Assembly (NCBI RefSeq): GCF_945956965.1
Contig: NZ_CAMFJS010000036.1
Location: 1 to 39,222, forward strand
Direction: 5' to 3'
Length of the DNA: 39,222 nucleotides
Source of the DNA: an uncultured Roseateles sp.
GTDB taxonomy: Bacteria; Pseudomonadota; Gammaproteobacteria; Burkholderiales; Burkholderiaceae_C
Within the stretch, counting starts at the first letter, position 1, and each line of letters begins with the position of its first letter. Both the position numbers and the translations under genes were made by a program. Positions 1-7,710 of this stretch are shown here, in pieces. The notes under the pieces were generated by a model that saw only the letters and a program-made list of their open reading frames with translations, was not told where the DNA came from and did not search any database.

Positions 1-51
1 ACCACCTTGACATGGTGGGGGTCGTTGGTTCGAGTCCAATCGCGCCTACCA
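1..51 (+). tRNA. tRNA-Val (anticodon GAC), 5' part cut by the window edge
   Basis: The sequence opens inside the anticodon arm. Bases 2-6 (CCACC) pair with 14-18 (GGTGG) around the seven-base loop TTGACAT, which puts the anticodon GAC at 9-11. A T arm follows with the GGTTCGAGTCC core near 26-36, then the 3' acceptor strand and an encoded CCA at 49-51. GAC reads GUC and GUU codons, so this is tRNA-Val. The D arm and 5' acceptor strand lie outside the window. Confidence 0.93.
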
Positions 52-97
52 AATTTGGTAGGCGATACTTCAAAAGTGTCGTCCCTGACGATCAGCG

Positions 98-134
98 AAA
101 GCCCGGTAGATCTTGTGATCTGTCGGGCTTTTTG
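98..134 (+). terminator. rho-independent terminator of the tRNA-Val transcript
   Basis: A 12-bp stem (GCCCGGTAGATC against GATCTGTCGGGC, with two G-U type pairs) closes a TTGT loop. It is flanked by AAA on the left and a T-rich run on the right. It lies 46 bases after the tRNA CCA end and has no coding gene between, so it should end the tRNA transcript. Confidence 0.85.
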
Positions 135-887
135 CTTTGCGGATCAACGACTTAGCACGACTGCCCCTGAGAGCTTTCCTACAGAAATTCCAGTGACTCA
201 GTTCTGCGCCGATGCTTGCTTTGGCGAGATTGCCTTGCATAGACATCGGGCACGATTGGAGCAAATCTTGGCCAAGTTTGGAACAGATTTGGCTACCGCT
301 TTGGTCTCTGGCTGGGATGGATTGCTCCGGCCAAGCTAGGCTCTACCTGAGTCATTTAAAGAGTGTTTGAATGCTGGCTAAGGTCGGGCTATCAGGGAAT
401 GGGCATCGGCCTCGCCCTATTGCTTGTGCCGAGGTTGATCGCCATCACTGGCCGCCATTTGATGGCTTGCCTCCTAGAGCGTCCGCCCGCCTTTTGCCCG
501 GAGCGGAAATACATGCTCTGGGCGGAATAGCCGCACTGCAGCGCTTGCTGCCCTCCGCGTTCGGCTGCGGCATTTCCGGTGTCCGGCAATAAGCGGTCGT
601 TGGCCGAAGCAAAGATGTGCTTTGTGAAAGCCGGCTGGCGGGGCGTAGCCCAGGGGTTCCAACAAGCGATGACGCTTGAACTAAGCCATTCATTCCACCG
701 CTTTTAAATCCGCGACCAGCTTGGTCTTCTGCCGGCCCTGGGCGGCGGCACACCTCGGCCTTGTAGCCCTCGTTGATGGCTTCCAATCTGGGGCTCTGCT
801 GTACATGCAAGGCACAATCCAGGCGATCGGGGCAAGCTTGGTGTTGGGCCAGCCAGGAAGCCCAACTTGAAGAATGGAACAACCTCA
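135..887. other. gene-free, decayed stretch after tRNA-Val
   Basis: No reading frame here looks like a protein on either strand. Open frames exist only because stops are rare in GC-rich DNA. On the minus strand around 690-780, an Ala/Lys-rich reading can be followed through one frameshift (AINEGYKAEV, then AAQGRQKTKLVADLKAVE), which looks like a decayed coding fragment, but I do not recognise the family. The stretch is best read as eroded accessory DNA. Confidence 0.5.
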
Positions 888-1328
888 ATGGCACTGACGA
901 AGAAGGGCGAGTTCTGGTACGGAACAACGTCGGGCGACACCCAAGCCGAGCTGCGCAGCTACAGCATTGCGAATCGCCATGAGGCCGTCCGGTTTGCCGC
1001 GTCCAAATGCGACTGCGGCTGCCGGACTTTTGCGCTGCAGACCGATGAAAAAGCCGGCGTGGCAATCCGCACCTGCACCGACTGCGGACAGGAGTACCTG
1101 ATGGGCAACAGCGCGGACTTCCTTGAAGAAGCCGCGCCCGAGACGCACGAGTGCGTGTGCGAGAACGAAGTGTTCGAGCTGATGTCTGGCGTCTCCGTGT
1201 ATGAGGGCACACATGACGTGCGCTGGTACTACATCGCTTGCCATTGCGTGGAATGCAATCTGGTCGGGGTCTTCGCGGACTGGAAGTGTGAAGCGGGTGA
1301 TGCGGCGGCTTTCCTGGCCAAGGTATGA
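888..1328 (+). CDS. small protein with two tandem Cys-knuckle (zinc-ribbon-like) units
   Basis: A 146-residue protein of unknown function. It has four Cys clusters: C41/C43/C45, C63/C66, C89/C91 and C118/C120/C123. Residues about 39-72 and 87-128 look like two copies of one unit (Cys pair, Phe-x-Leu strand, then an aromatic or Arg-rich strand leading to a second Cys pair), which suggests two zinc-binding ribbons made by internal duplication. There is no signal peptide or membrane segment, so it should be cytoplasmic. The start chosen is ATG 888 (MALTKKGEFW), because the upstream TTG at 867 adds only poor residues; no strong ribosome site is seen. The next gene follows closely. Similar proteins of this type are, as far as I recall, annotated only as hypothetical. 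The gene is probably real; metal binding is inferred from the Cys pattern. Confidence 0.7.
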   Translation: MALTKKGEFWYGTTSGDTQAELRSYSIANRHEAVRFAASKCDCGCRTFALQTDEKAGVAIRTCTDCGQEYLMGNSADFLEEAAPETHECVCENEVFELMSGVSVYEGTHDVRWYYIACHCVECNLVGVFADWKCEAGDAAAFLAKV

Positions 1329-1352
1329 GTGGCCGATCCCGGCAGAGGCGCA

Positions 1353-1670
1353 ATGCGTTCGCGACCTGTCCCTGAGGCTTGGGGTAGCTATCGGCAGCGC
1401 AACTGCGTTGCTGTTTGGCTACTTGTGGTTGGGCTTCCGCTTGTAGTTGTATTCGCCATCGCCGCGAAGGTCCTACTTGGAGCCTCCAGCGAGTTCATTT
1501 TTCTCGGCGCAGTGGTGTTGTGGTGCGCAGCATGGGGTTACGCCGCTATGCGCGTTTCCCGCTGGCCATGTCCGCGTTGCAGCCAACCTTGGCTTTCAAA
1601 CCAAGAGGCTAGGCTTGGCGCGCATCGGAGGTGCGCAAACTGTGGGCTCGGTCTCTATGAAGCGCCTTAG
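1353..1670 (+). CDS. two-helix membrane protein with C-terminal zinc ribbon
   Basis: A 105-residue protein of unknown function. Two hydrophobic helices (about residues 19-43 and 47-68) are followed by a CPRC ... CANC pair (C73, C76, C94, C97), a typical four-Cys zinc ribbon that would lie on the cytoplasmic side. The start at ATG 1353 has GGCAGAGG a few bases upstream. An in-frame GTG at 1329, directly after the stop of the previous gene, would add eight residues and is the alternative. The short gap suggests cotranscription with the Cys-rich gene upstream. Both carry Cys-x2-Cys units, but a shared role is only a guess. Confidence 0.65.
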   Translation: MRSRPVPEAWGSYRQRNCVAVWLLVVGLPLVVVFAIAAKVLLGASSEFIFLGAVVLWCAAWGYAAMRVSRWPCPRCSQPWLSNQEARLGAHRRCANCGLGLYEAP

Positions 1671-1738
1671 CCAGTTGAGAGAGTGGACCCGCGCCAGTTG
1701 CTCTTGCTGACCCGCTTGCCGCACACGTTAGGCTTCCC

Positions 1739-2413
1739 ATGAAAACTGCCATCGTTACTGTTGCATCTGCCCTGCTATCAACATGCACATACGCAGCAAC
1801 CGAGCTTGTTATGCGCGAGGGCGTGACGATTGAAGCGAGGACGGACAACACATCAGTAAGAGTGATTTCCGGCAAGGGGTTTGACAGGATCTACGAGTGG
1901 GGTCGCTGCAAACTTAAGAGCTCTATGGGTGCAAGAGTTCAAAGATGGTATGGGAGTTTGGGCATCTATGACGCAGCCGCATCATTTGGCTTTTCCTTCG
2001 GTGACTGTTCTGGAATATCAAGAACAGTAGTGGAAGAAGGCCAAATCCATTTCGATGATATGCAGTTTGCGCAAAAGTGGATCGGGCGTCGCCCAAAAGG
2101 CTACAAGACTGTTTGGACTAATGACGGACTACTTGTTTCATGGGATTTTGTCGCTGGACGGAAGCAACTGAATGTCGATGTTTGGTTGATCTGCATCAGC
2201 GGCAAACGCCCTAAGCAACTCACAGGTGCGCTTGACCCCGACATAAGTGTCTCACCAGCTGAGCCGGGGAAAAGCATTCATGACTGTGCTCAAGTTGGCC
2301 AGGATGTCATTGACCAGACGCGCGCTCAACTTGAAGCGGATTGGAAGAAGATCGATGAATGGATTGCGAAAGATCAAGCGTATCGCGAGCGTGGTCAAGA
2401 GTCGAGAAAATAG
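1739..2413 (+). CDS. secreted protein of unknown function
   Basis: A 224-residue protein with a clear signal peptide (MKTAIVTVASALLS..., likely cut after TYA at residue 19). The mature part has four Cys (C57, C90, C152, C183), an even number that would allow two disulfides in the periplasm. The first two thirds look beta-rich with many aromatic residues. The last 45 residues form a charged, probably helical tail ending in ESRK. I recognise no family. Its base composition is visibly richer in A and T than its neighbours, and its codons include many rare in the rest of the window, which suggests recent acquisition. It sits alone, with the membrane zinc-ribbon gene 68 bases upstream and decayed DNA downstream. 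Confidence 0.7.
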   Translation: MKTAIVTVASALLSTCTYAATELVMREGVTIEARTDNTSVRVISGKGFDRIYEWGRCKLKSSMGARVQRWYGSLGIYDAAASFGFSFGDCSGISRTVVEEGQIHFDDMQFAQKWIGRRPKGYKTVWTNDGLLVSWDFVAGRKQLNVDVWLICISGKRPKQLTGALDPDISVSPAEPGKSIHDCAQVGQDVIDQTRAQLEADWKKIDEWIAKDQAYRERGQESRK

Positions 2414-2928
2414 CCATGCCGTCTTCCCCGCACAGGCCTTCTGCAACTAGCCATCAGCCTAGGCCGGCGGTCAAGGCTGCTCCCTAAGGTAGGGCGATAA
2501 CGCACTTCGCGGCGCCCCTTACCTTCGACGTTGATATGGCTTTTTTCAGTCAAGAGGCAAGACCTGACCCTCTGCAATGCAGATGGCGAACGGTTGAAGC
2601 TGTTGCCGGACGAGGAGCGCGACGGAGCCCGTTGAATGCCGCCCGATGTAGATGCGCGAGGGCTGCTCAGGCTGATATTCGAGGTTTGGTTACCTCAAGA
2701 CAGGTTTTCGTCACAGGGCTGCCTTCGGTCTAGGGGAAGAGGTCGATGCTGCTTGCGCAACCCGCTCAATAGCGTTGCCGGGCCGTGGCGGCGCCACATT
2801 CCCAGTCCAGCCGCTGGTTTGAATTTGGCTGGCCGGCCTCCTTTCTCGCTTGGTCGAATGCCAAGAACAGTTCAGTGTTCGGCGGGTGTGGTCTTCACGC
2901 CCAGCCCGCCCGAGAGCTGTACTTCGGG
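2414..2928. other. gene-free stretch, probably including the 3' flank of a lost insertion element
   Basis: No protein can be supported on either strand. The right part, next to the transposase remnant at 2929-3024, would be the non-coding 3' flank of that element when read on the minus strand. Around 2555-2640, short plus-strand stretches look protein-like in shifting frames (for example ERLKLLPDEERDGA), so decayed coding DNA is possible. No terminal repeats or target duplications are evident. Confidence 0.4.
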
Positions 2929-3024
2929 CTAGATGGCCCACACAAAGCCGGCCAACTCACGCGCCACTGCAACGATCACCTTGGTCTTCATCACCCGGCG
3001 GGCGCACATGCTTGGACTTGTTGC
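2929..3024 (-). pseudogene. C-terminal remnant of an IS110-family transposase
   Basis: Read on the minus strand, this gives about 31 residues ending KVIVAVARELAGFVWAI and a stop. This closely matches what I know of the C-terminal end of IS110/IS116/IS902-type transposases, where a KVIVAIARELxGFxWAI block is common. An in-frame stop lies directly upstream (3025-3027), and the DEDD RuvC-like catalytic part and Ser domain are absent. It is therefore a dead 3' fragment, not an active element. Identification rests on the short motif alone. Confidence 0.6.
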
Positions 3025-3039
3025 TTAAGCGCAGCAAGC

Positions 3040-3060
3040 CGGCTAACTTCCGCTTAGCCG
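3040..3060. repeat. short inverted repeat
   Basis: CGGCTAA (3040-3046) and TTAGCCG (3054-3060) form a perfect 7-bp inverted repeat around seven bases. It lies between the transposase remnant and pepO. No T-run follows, so it is not a standard terminator. It may be part of the old element or a protein-binding site. Confidence 0.35.
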
Positions 3061-3183
3061 CCCCATTCGTCTTTACAGACGGTAGTCTGCTGAAGCCACA
3101 GGCACCAGCCCCTGCTGAAAGTCATCTTGCTGCGCCTGCGCGCATGGACTACCCTCGCCAGCTTTCGTAAACAAGGCATTGGC

Positions 3184-5253
3184 ATGAAGTTTTTGCGACT
3201 CGCCCCCTTGGTGGGCATGATTTTTCTGGCGCATGGGGCGATTGGCGCCGAAGCGGTGGCTCCAGCTGCTGGTGTGCTTGGCACGGCTGCCGCGGCCGCG
3301 AAGCCGCCTATTTCTGGCTTGGACCTGAGTGCCTTCGAGCCCAAGGTGCGGGCGCAAGACGATTTGTTCCGCGCCGCCAATGGCACATGGTTGAACACGG
3401 CCACCATTCCCGCGGACAAGTCGGCCTACGGTGCTTTCGAGCAATTGGCTGACAAGTCGGATGCGCAGGTGCGCGCCATCATCGAGTCCCTGAGCGCCAA
3501 GCCTCAAAAAGAGGGTAGCACCGAGCAGAAGATTGCTGCCTTCTACAGCAGCTATCTAGACCTCGCGGCCATCGACAAGGCGGGCTTGGCGCCGGCGCAA
3601 GCGCGGCTCGACAGCATTGCCGCCATCAAGACCAAGGCCGAGTTGGCCCTGTGGCTGGGTGCAGCGCAAGGTATTTCCAATCTGCCGATCAATTTGTATG
3701 TGATGGCGGATGTGAAGCAGCCCACCATCAACCGCGCCTTGGCCACGCAAGGTGGCTTGGGCCTGCCTGACCGCGACTACTACCTCAAGGCCGATGCCAA
3801 GCTGGCGCAAGCGCGCAAGGCCTATCTGAGCTATCTGAGCACCTTGGCCAAGCTCAGCGGCGAAGCGGCGCCCGATCAGGTGGCGGCCCAGGTGCTGGCG
3901 CTGGAAACGCGCATCGCCAAGCTGCACTGGAGCAATGTTGCGAACCGCGATCCGGTCAAAACCTATAACCCGATGACCCCGGCGCAGCTGGCCAAGAAGG
4001 CGCCGGGCTTGGATTGGTTGGTGTTTCTGAAGGCCGGTCAGCTGGATGGCATTGATCGCCTCTCGGTGACCCAGCCCAGTGCCATCATCGGCTTGGCGGG
4101 TTTGCTGAACACCGTGCCCCTGGCGCAATGGCAGCAGTACCTGAAGCTGCGCGTGCTGGACGAAAACGCTCAAGTCTTGCCGCAAGCCTTCCGTGAGGCG
4201 CATTTCGCGCTGCACGGCGCGGCCCTGACCGGCGCCAAAGAGCCTCTGCCGCGTTGGCAGCAAGGCATTAACGATGTCAACCAGGCCTTGGGCGAGGCTC
4301 TGGGTCAGGTCTATGTGGCCGAGCATTTCCCGCCGGCTTACAAGGCGCGCATGCAGGAGCTGGTGGCCAATTTGATGGCGGCCTATCGCGATTCGATCGA
4401 TGGCTTGAGCTGGATGACGCACGCGACCAAGGCTGCCGCACGCGAAAAGCTGTCGAAGTACATGGTCAAGATCGGTTATCCCGACACCTGGCGCGATTAC
4501 TCCAAGCTGGATGTGCGTGCCGGTGATGCCTTCGGCAACGGCGCCCGCTCGGCAGCCTTCGAGTACCAGCGCATTGCGCAGCGCGCCGGCAAGCCGGTGG
4601 ACCGCACGGAATGGGGCATGACGCCGCAGACCGTCAATGCCTACTACAACCCCACGCTCAATGAGATCGTGTTCCCGGCCGCCATCCTGCAGCCGCCGTT
4701 CTTTGATATGGCAGCGGACGATGCGGTGAATTACGGCGCCATCGGCGCGGTGATCGGTCATGAGATCAGTCACGGCTTTGACGACGAGGGTAGCCAGTTC
4801 GATGGCGACGGCGCTCTGCGCAATTGGTGGACGCCGGCCGACCGCAAGGCTTTCGATGCCATCGGCGCCAAGCTGGTGGCCCAGTACAGCAAGTACGAGC
4901 CGCTGCCGGGCAAGCAACTCAATGGCAAGCTGACGCTGGGTGAGAACATTGCCGACTTGTCGGGCCTGCAGATCGCCTACAAGGCCTATCGGCGCAGCCT
5001 CAATGGCAAGCCGGCTGTGGTGTTGGACGGCATCGGCGGCGAGCAGCGCTTCTTCCTGGGCTGGGCGCAAGCCTGGCGCTACAAAGCGCGGGATGAAAAA
5101 GCCCTGCAACAGCTGACCACCGATCCGCACTCGCCGCCGAGCTTCCGTACGAACGGCGCGGCGATCAATAACGATGGCTTCCACCAGGCCTTCGGCACCA
5201 AGGACGGTGATGCCATGTTCAAGCCCTCGGCTCAGCGCATTCGCATTTGGTAA
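3184..5253 (+). CDS. pepO: M13-family zinc metallopeptidase (PepO/neprilysin-like)
   Basis: A 689-residue secreted endopeptidase that should cleave peptides in the periplasm. ATG 3184 is chosen because it begins a signal peptide (MKFLRLAPLVGMIFLAHG, cut near AIGAEA); an upstream frame extension to 3127 would bury it. The N-terminal M13 domain starts with the usual DLF..ANGxWL segment. The catalytic domain has NAYYNPTLNEIVFPAAILQ, the zinc motif HEISH at 526-530 (ligands H526, H530; catalytic E527), and the third-ligand motif GENIADLSG (E587, D591). The C-terminus ends QRIRIW, close to the family's usual CxVW-type end. Length fits the family. It stands alone, with a strong terminator after it and accessory DNA before it. 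Confidence 0.93.
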   Translation: MKFLRLAPLVGMIFLAHGAIGAEAVAPAAGVLGTAAAAAKPPISGLDLSAFEPKVRAQDDLFRAANGTWLNTATIPADKSAYGAFEQLADKSDAQVRAIIESLSAKPQKEGSTEQKIAAFYSSYLDLAAIDKAGLAPAQARLDSIAAIKTKAELALWLGAAQGISNLPINLYVMADVKQPTINRALATQGGLGLPDRDYYLKADAKLAQARKAYLSYLSTLAKLSGEAAPDQVAAQVLALETRIAKLHWSNVANRDPVKTYNPMTPAQLAKKAPGLDWLVFLKAGQLDGIDRLSVTQPSAIIGLAGLLNTVPLAQWQQYLKLRVLDENAQVLPQAFREAHFALHGAALTGAKEPLPRWQQGINDVNQALGEALGQVYVAEHFPPAYKARMQELVANLMAAYRDSIDGLSWMTHATKAAAREKLSKYMVKIGYPDTWRDYSKLDVRAGDAFGNGARSAAFEYQRIAQRAGKPVDRTEWGMTPQTVNAYYNPTLNEIVFPAAILQPPFFDMAADDAVNYGAIGAVIGHEISHGFDDEGSQFDGDGALRNWWTPADRKAFDAIGAKLVAQYSKYEPLPGKQLNGKLTLGENIADLSGLQIAYKAYRRSLNGKPAVVLDGIGGEQRFFLGWAQAWRYKARDEKALQQLTTDPHSPPSFRTNGAAINNDGFHQAFGTKDGDAMFKPSAQRIRIW

Positions 5254-5317
5254 TTCGCTTGGGGCTTGCGCAGCCCGAGTGCTGAGTCGCTCGGGTTCTG
5301 GCGCCCCATAATGTCAC

Positions 5318-5354
5318 CGCCCCCTTGCCGTAAGGCGTGGGGGCGATCTTTTTT
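5318..5354 (+). terminator. terminator after pepO
   Basis: CGCCCCC (5318-5324) pairs with GGGGGCG (5339-5345), with a short inner GCC/GGC pairing, followed by ATCTTTTTT. It lies 64 bases after the pepO stop and in front of phaR. Confidence 0.8.
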
Positions 5355-5473
5355 GCGGGGCCGTGGCGCGCGTTGATCCGCAGGGGTATTCCCCGCCAGG
5401 GCCTCAAAAGCGGGCTTTTAGAATGGTCCGAGCAAACATTACAACAATTGGTCTGACAGACAAGGAGCTTTTC

Positions 5474-6070
5474 ATGGCGACTGCCCGCAAAGGCAAGGCG
5501 GCGAATCCGGTCGAGGGCGATGCGCAAGCGAGCGCCGCGGTGCGGATATTGAAAAAGTATCCCAATCGCCGGCTCTACGACACCCAGACCAGCAGCTACA
5601 TCACGCTGGCCGACGTCAAGAAGATGGTGCTCGAGGGCCAGAGCTTTGAAGTGCGCGACGCCAAAACCAGCGAAGACCTGACGCGCTCCATCTTGCTGCA
5701 GATCATTCTTGAAGAAGAGACGGGCGGCGTGCCCATGTTCAGCACCAGCTCGCTGGAGCAAATCATCCGTTTTTATGGCCATGCCATGCAGGGCGTGATG
5801 GGCGACTATCTGGAGCGCAATGTCAAAACCTTTGGCGAGCTGCAGTCGCGCTTTGCCGAGCAAAGCAAGGGCCTGGCCTTCAGCCCCGAGCTGTGGACGC
5901 AGTTCATGGGTGCGCAGTCGCCGGTGCTGCAGAACCTGATGGGCGGCTATGTGGAGCAAAGCAAGAGCTTGCTGACGCAGATGCAAGAGCAGCTCAAAGA
6001 ACAGATGCAGCAAGCCGGCGCCCTGTTCCCCGTGATGCCGGGCATGCCGGGCTTTCCGCCCAAAAAATAG
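5474..6070 (+). CDS. phaR: polyhydroxyalkanoate synthesis regulator PhaR
   Basis: A 198-residue DNA-binding repressor that senses PHA granules and controls phasin and PHA genes in PHA-storing betaproteobacteria. The N-terminal PHB/PHA accumulation DNA-binding domain is clear (KKYPNRRLYDTQTSSYITL from residue 27). It is followed by the ILLQIILEEE segment and a Gln/Met-rich helical C-terminal part (about 150-198). The start at ATG 5474 is set by AAGGAG at 5462-5467. Further upstream in-frame starts have no such site and run into the terminator region. No PHA synthase or phasin gene lies nearby; rimO follows after 48 bases. The presence of phaR implies that the host stores polyhydroxyalkanoate. 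Confidence 0.94.
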   Translation: MATARKGKAANPVEGDAQASAAVRILKKYPNRRLYDTQTSSYITLADVKKMVLEGQSFEVRDAKTSEDLTRSILLQIILEEETGGVPMFSTSSLEQIIRFYGHAMQGVMGDYLERNVKTFGELQSRFAEQSKGLAFSPELWTQFMGAQSPVLQNLMGGYVEQSKSLLTQMQEQLKEQMQQAGALFPVMPGMPGFPPKK

Positions 6071-6118
6071 GCCTAGAGTCGAGCTTGGTGGCGCCTCGCG
6101 GCAGCGGGGCAGGGCGGA

Positions 6119-7537
6119 ATGAGGGAAAATCGCGGGATGACTGCAATCCAAACTCCCAGCCCGCTGGCCGCCAGCGCCCCCAAGATCGCTTTTGTGTCGC
6201 TCGGCTGCCCCAAGGCCCTGACCGATTCCGAGCTGATCCTGACCCAGCTCAGCGCCGAGGGCTACGAAACCTCCAAGTCCTTTGCGGGTGCCGATCTGGT
6301 GATCGTCAACACCTGCGGCTTCATTGACGACGCCGTCAAGGAAAGCCTGGACACCATCGGCGAAGCGCTGGCCGAGAATGGCAAGGTCATCGTCACCGGT
6401 TGCCTGGGCGCCAAAGCAGGTGCCACCAGCAGCGATGCCGGCAGCTTGGTGCGCGAGATGCACCCCAGCGTGCTGGCCGTGACCGGCCCCCATGCCACGC
6501 AAGAGGTGATGGACGCCGTCCACACCCATGTGCCCAAGCCGCATGACCCCTTTGTGGATTTGGTGCCCGCGTATGGCATCAAGCTCACGCCCAAGCACTA
6601 CGCCTATCTGAAGATCAGCGAGGGTTGTAACCACCGCTGCTCGTTCTGCATCATCCCCAGCATGCGTGGCGACTTGGTATCGCGCCCGATTGGTGATGTG
6701 CTGAGTGAGGCCAAGGCCTTGTTCGCCTCCGGCGTCAAGGAGTTGTTGGTGATCAGCCAGGACACCAGTGCCTACGGCGTGGATGTGAAGTACCGCACCG
6801 GTTTCTGGGATGGCAAGCCGGTCAAGACCCGCATGTATGACTTGGTCGCACAGTTGGGCGAGATGGCCCGCGAGCATGGCGCCTGGGTGCGCTTGCACTA
6901 TGTCTACCCCTATCCGCATGTGGATGAGGTCTTGCCCCTGATGGCGCAGGGCTTGGTCCTGCCTTACCTCGATGTGCCGCTGCAGCACGCGCATCCTGAT
7001 GTGCTCAAGCGCATGAAGCGCCCGGCCAATGGCGAGAAGAATATGGAGCGCATCCTGCGCTGGCGCGAGACCTGCCCGGACATCGTGATCCGCTCCACCT
7101 TCATCGCCGGTTTCCCTGGCGAGACGGAAGAGGAATTCCAGTATCTGCTGGACTTCATGCAAGAAGCCCGCATCGACCGCGCCGGCTGCTTCGCCTACTC
7201 GCCGGTGGAGGGCGCCTCGGCCAATGATCTGCCCGGCGCCTTGCCGCAAGAAGTGCGCGAAGAGCGTCAGGCCCGCTTCATGGCGGTGGCCGAAGCTGTG
7301 TCTATCGCCAAGCTGCGTTCGCGCATTGGCGCCACCATGCAAGTGCTGGTGGACTCGGCGCCGGCGCTGGGTCGCAAGGGTGGCGTGGGCCGCACCTATG
7401 CCGATGCCCCGGAAATCGACGGTACCGTGCGCATCCTGCCGCCCGAGAAGGCCAGCCGCATTCTCAAGGTTGGCGAGTTCACCAAGGTGCGCATCGTCGC
7501 GGCCGAAGGGCATGACCTGATCGGCATGCCGGTCTGA
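6119..7537 (+). CDS. rimO: ribosomal protein uS12 methylthiotransferase RimO
   Basis: A 472-residue radical-SAM enzyme that adds a methylthio group to the beta carbon of a conserved Asp of ribosomal protein S12. The N-terminal MTTase domain has the three cluster Cys C30 (SLGCPKA), C66 (NTCGF) and C95 (TGCLG). The radical-SAM core has CNHRCSFC (C170, C174, C177). A TRAM domain closes the protein (about 400-472). The [12 protein letters not shown] motif marks RimO rather than MiaB. Two starts are possible: ATG 6119 (AGGGCGG just upstream) and ATG 6137 (MTAIQTP, GAGGG further upstream); numbering here uses 6119. It shares direction with phaR, and a terminator follows. Confidence 0.96.
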   Translation: MRENRGMTAIQTPSPLAASAPKIAFVSLGCPKALTDSELILTQLSAEGYETSKSFAGADLVIVNTCGFIDDAVKESLDTIGEALAENGKVIVTGCLGAKAGATSSDAGSLVREMHPSVLAVTGPHATQEVMDAVHTHVPKPHDPFVDLVPAYGIKLTPKHYAYLKISEGCNHRCSFCIIPSMRGDLVSRPIGDVLSEAKALFASGVKELLVISQDTSAYGVDVKYRTGFWDGKPVKTRMYDLVAQLGEMAREHGAWVRLHYVYPYPHVDEVLPLMAQGLVLPYLDVPLQHAHPDVLKRMKRPANGEKNMERILRWRETCPDIVIRSTFIAGFPGETEEEFQYLLDFMQEARIDRAGCFAYSPVEGASANDLPGALPQEVREERQARFMAVAEAVSIAKLRSRIGATMQVLVDSAPALGRKGGVGRTYADAPEIDGTVRILPPEKASRILKVGEFTKVRIVAAEGHDLIGMPV

Positions 7538-7666
7538 TGGTGTTGCGGGGCAGGCCGATCGGGTGATCGCACTGTTTCCGCCTGATCCCATCGGGGCAGG
7601 GTGAGGCAGGGCGGTTTGCGCCAAGCGTCTCGCGCTGTCCTTGGCAGAATGGGTAGAGAATCCACG

Positions 7667-7688
7667 GCGGGCTTTGGCCCGCTTTTTT
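7667..7688 (+). terminator. terminator after rimO
   Basis: GCGGGC (7667-7672) pairs perfectly with GCCCGC (7677-7682) around TTTG, followed by a run of six T, then GTTTT. It ends only about 20 bases before the metC start, so metC must be read through or use a promoter upstream of this hairpin. Confidence 0.8.
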
Positions 7689-7710
7689 GTTTTCACCGTG
7701 AGATCGATTC

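Noticed and set aside
445-1353. 302-codon minus-strand open frame over the accessory stretch
   Set aside because: Its product is a low-complexity Arg/Ser/Pro-rich chain typical of an antisense frame in GC-rich DNA, and it runs opposite the better supported Cys-rich gene.
1727-1733. GTTAGGC just before the secreted-protein gene, like the core of an integron attC site
   Set aside because: No matching RYYYAAC partner and no paired inner arms were found 60-140 bases upstream, the neighbouring genes lack other attC sites, and no integrase is present.
5219-7696. 825-codon minus-strand open frame opposite phaR and rimO
   Set aside because: It is a His/Gly/Ala-rich shadow of two well identified plus-strand genes.
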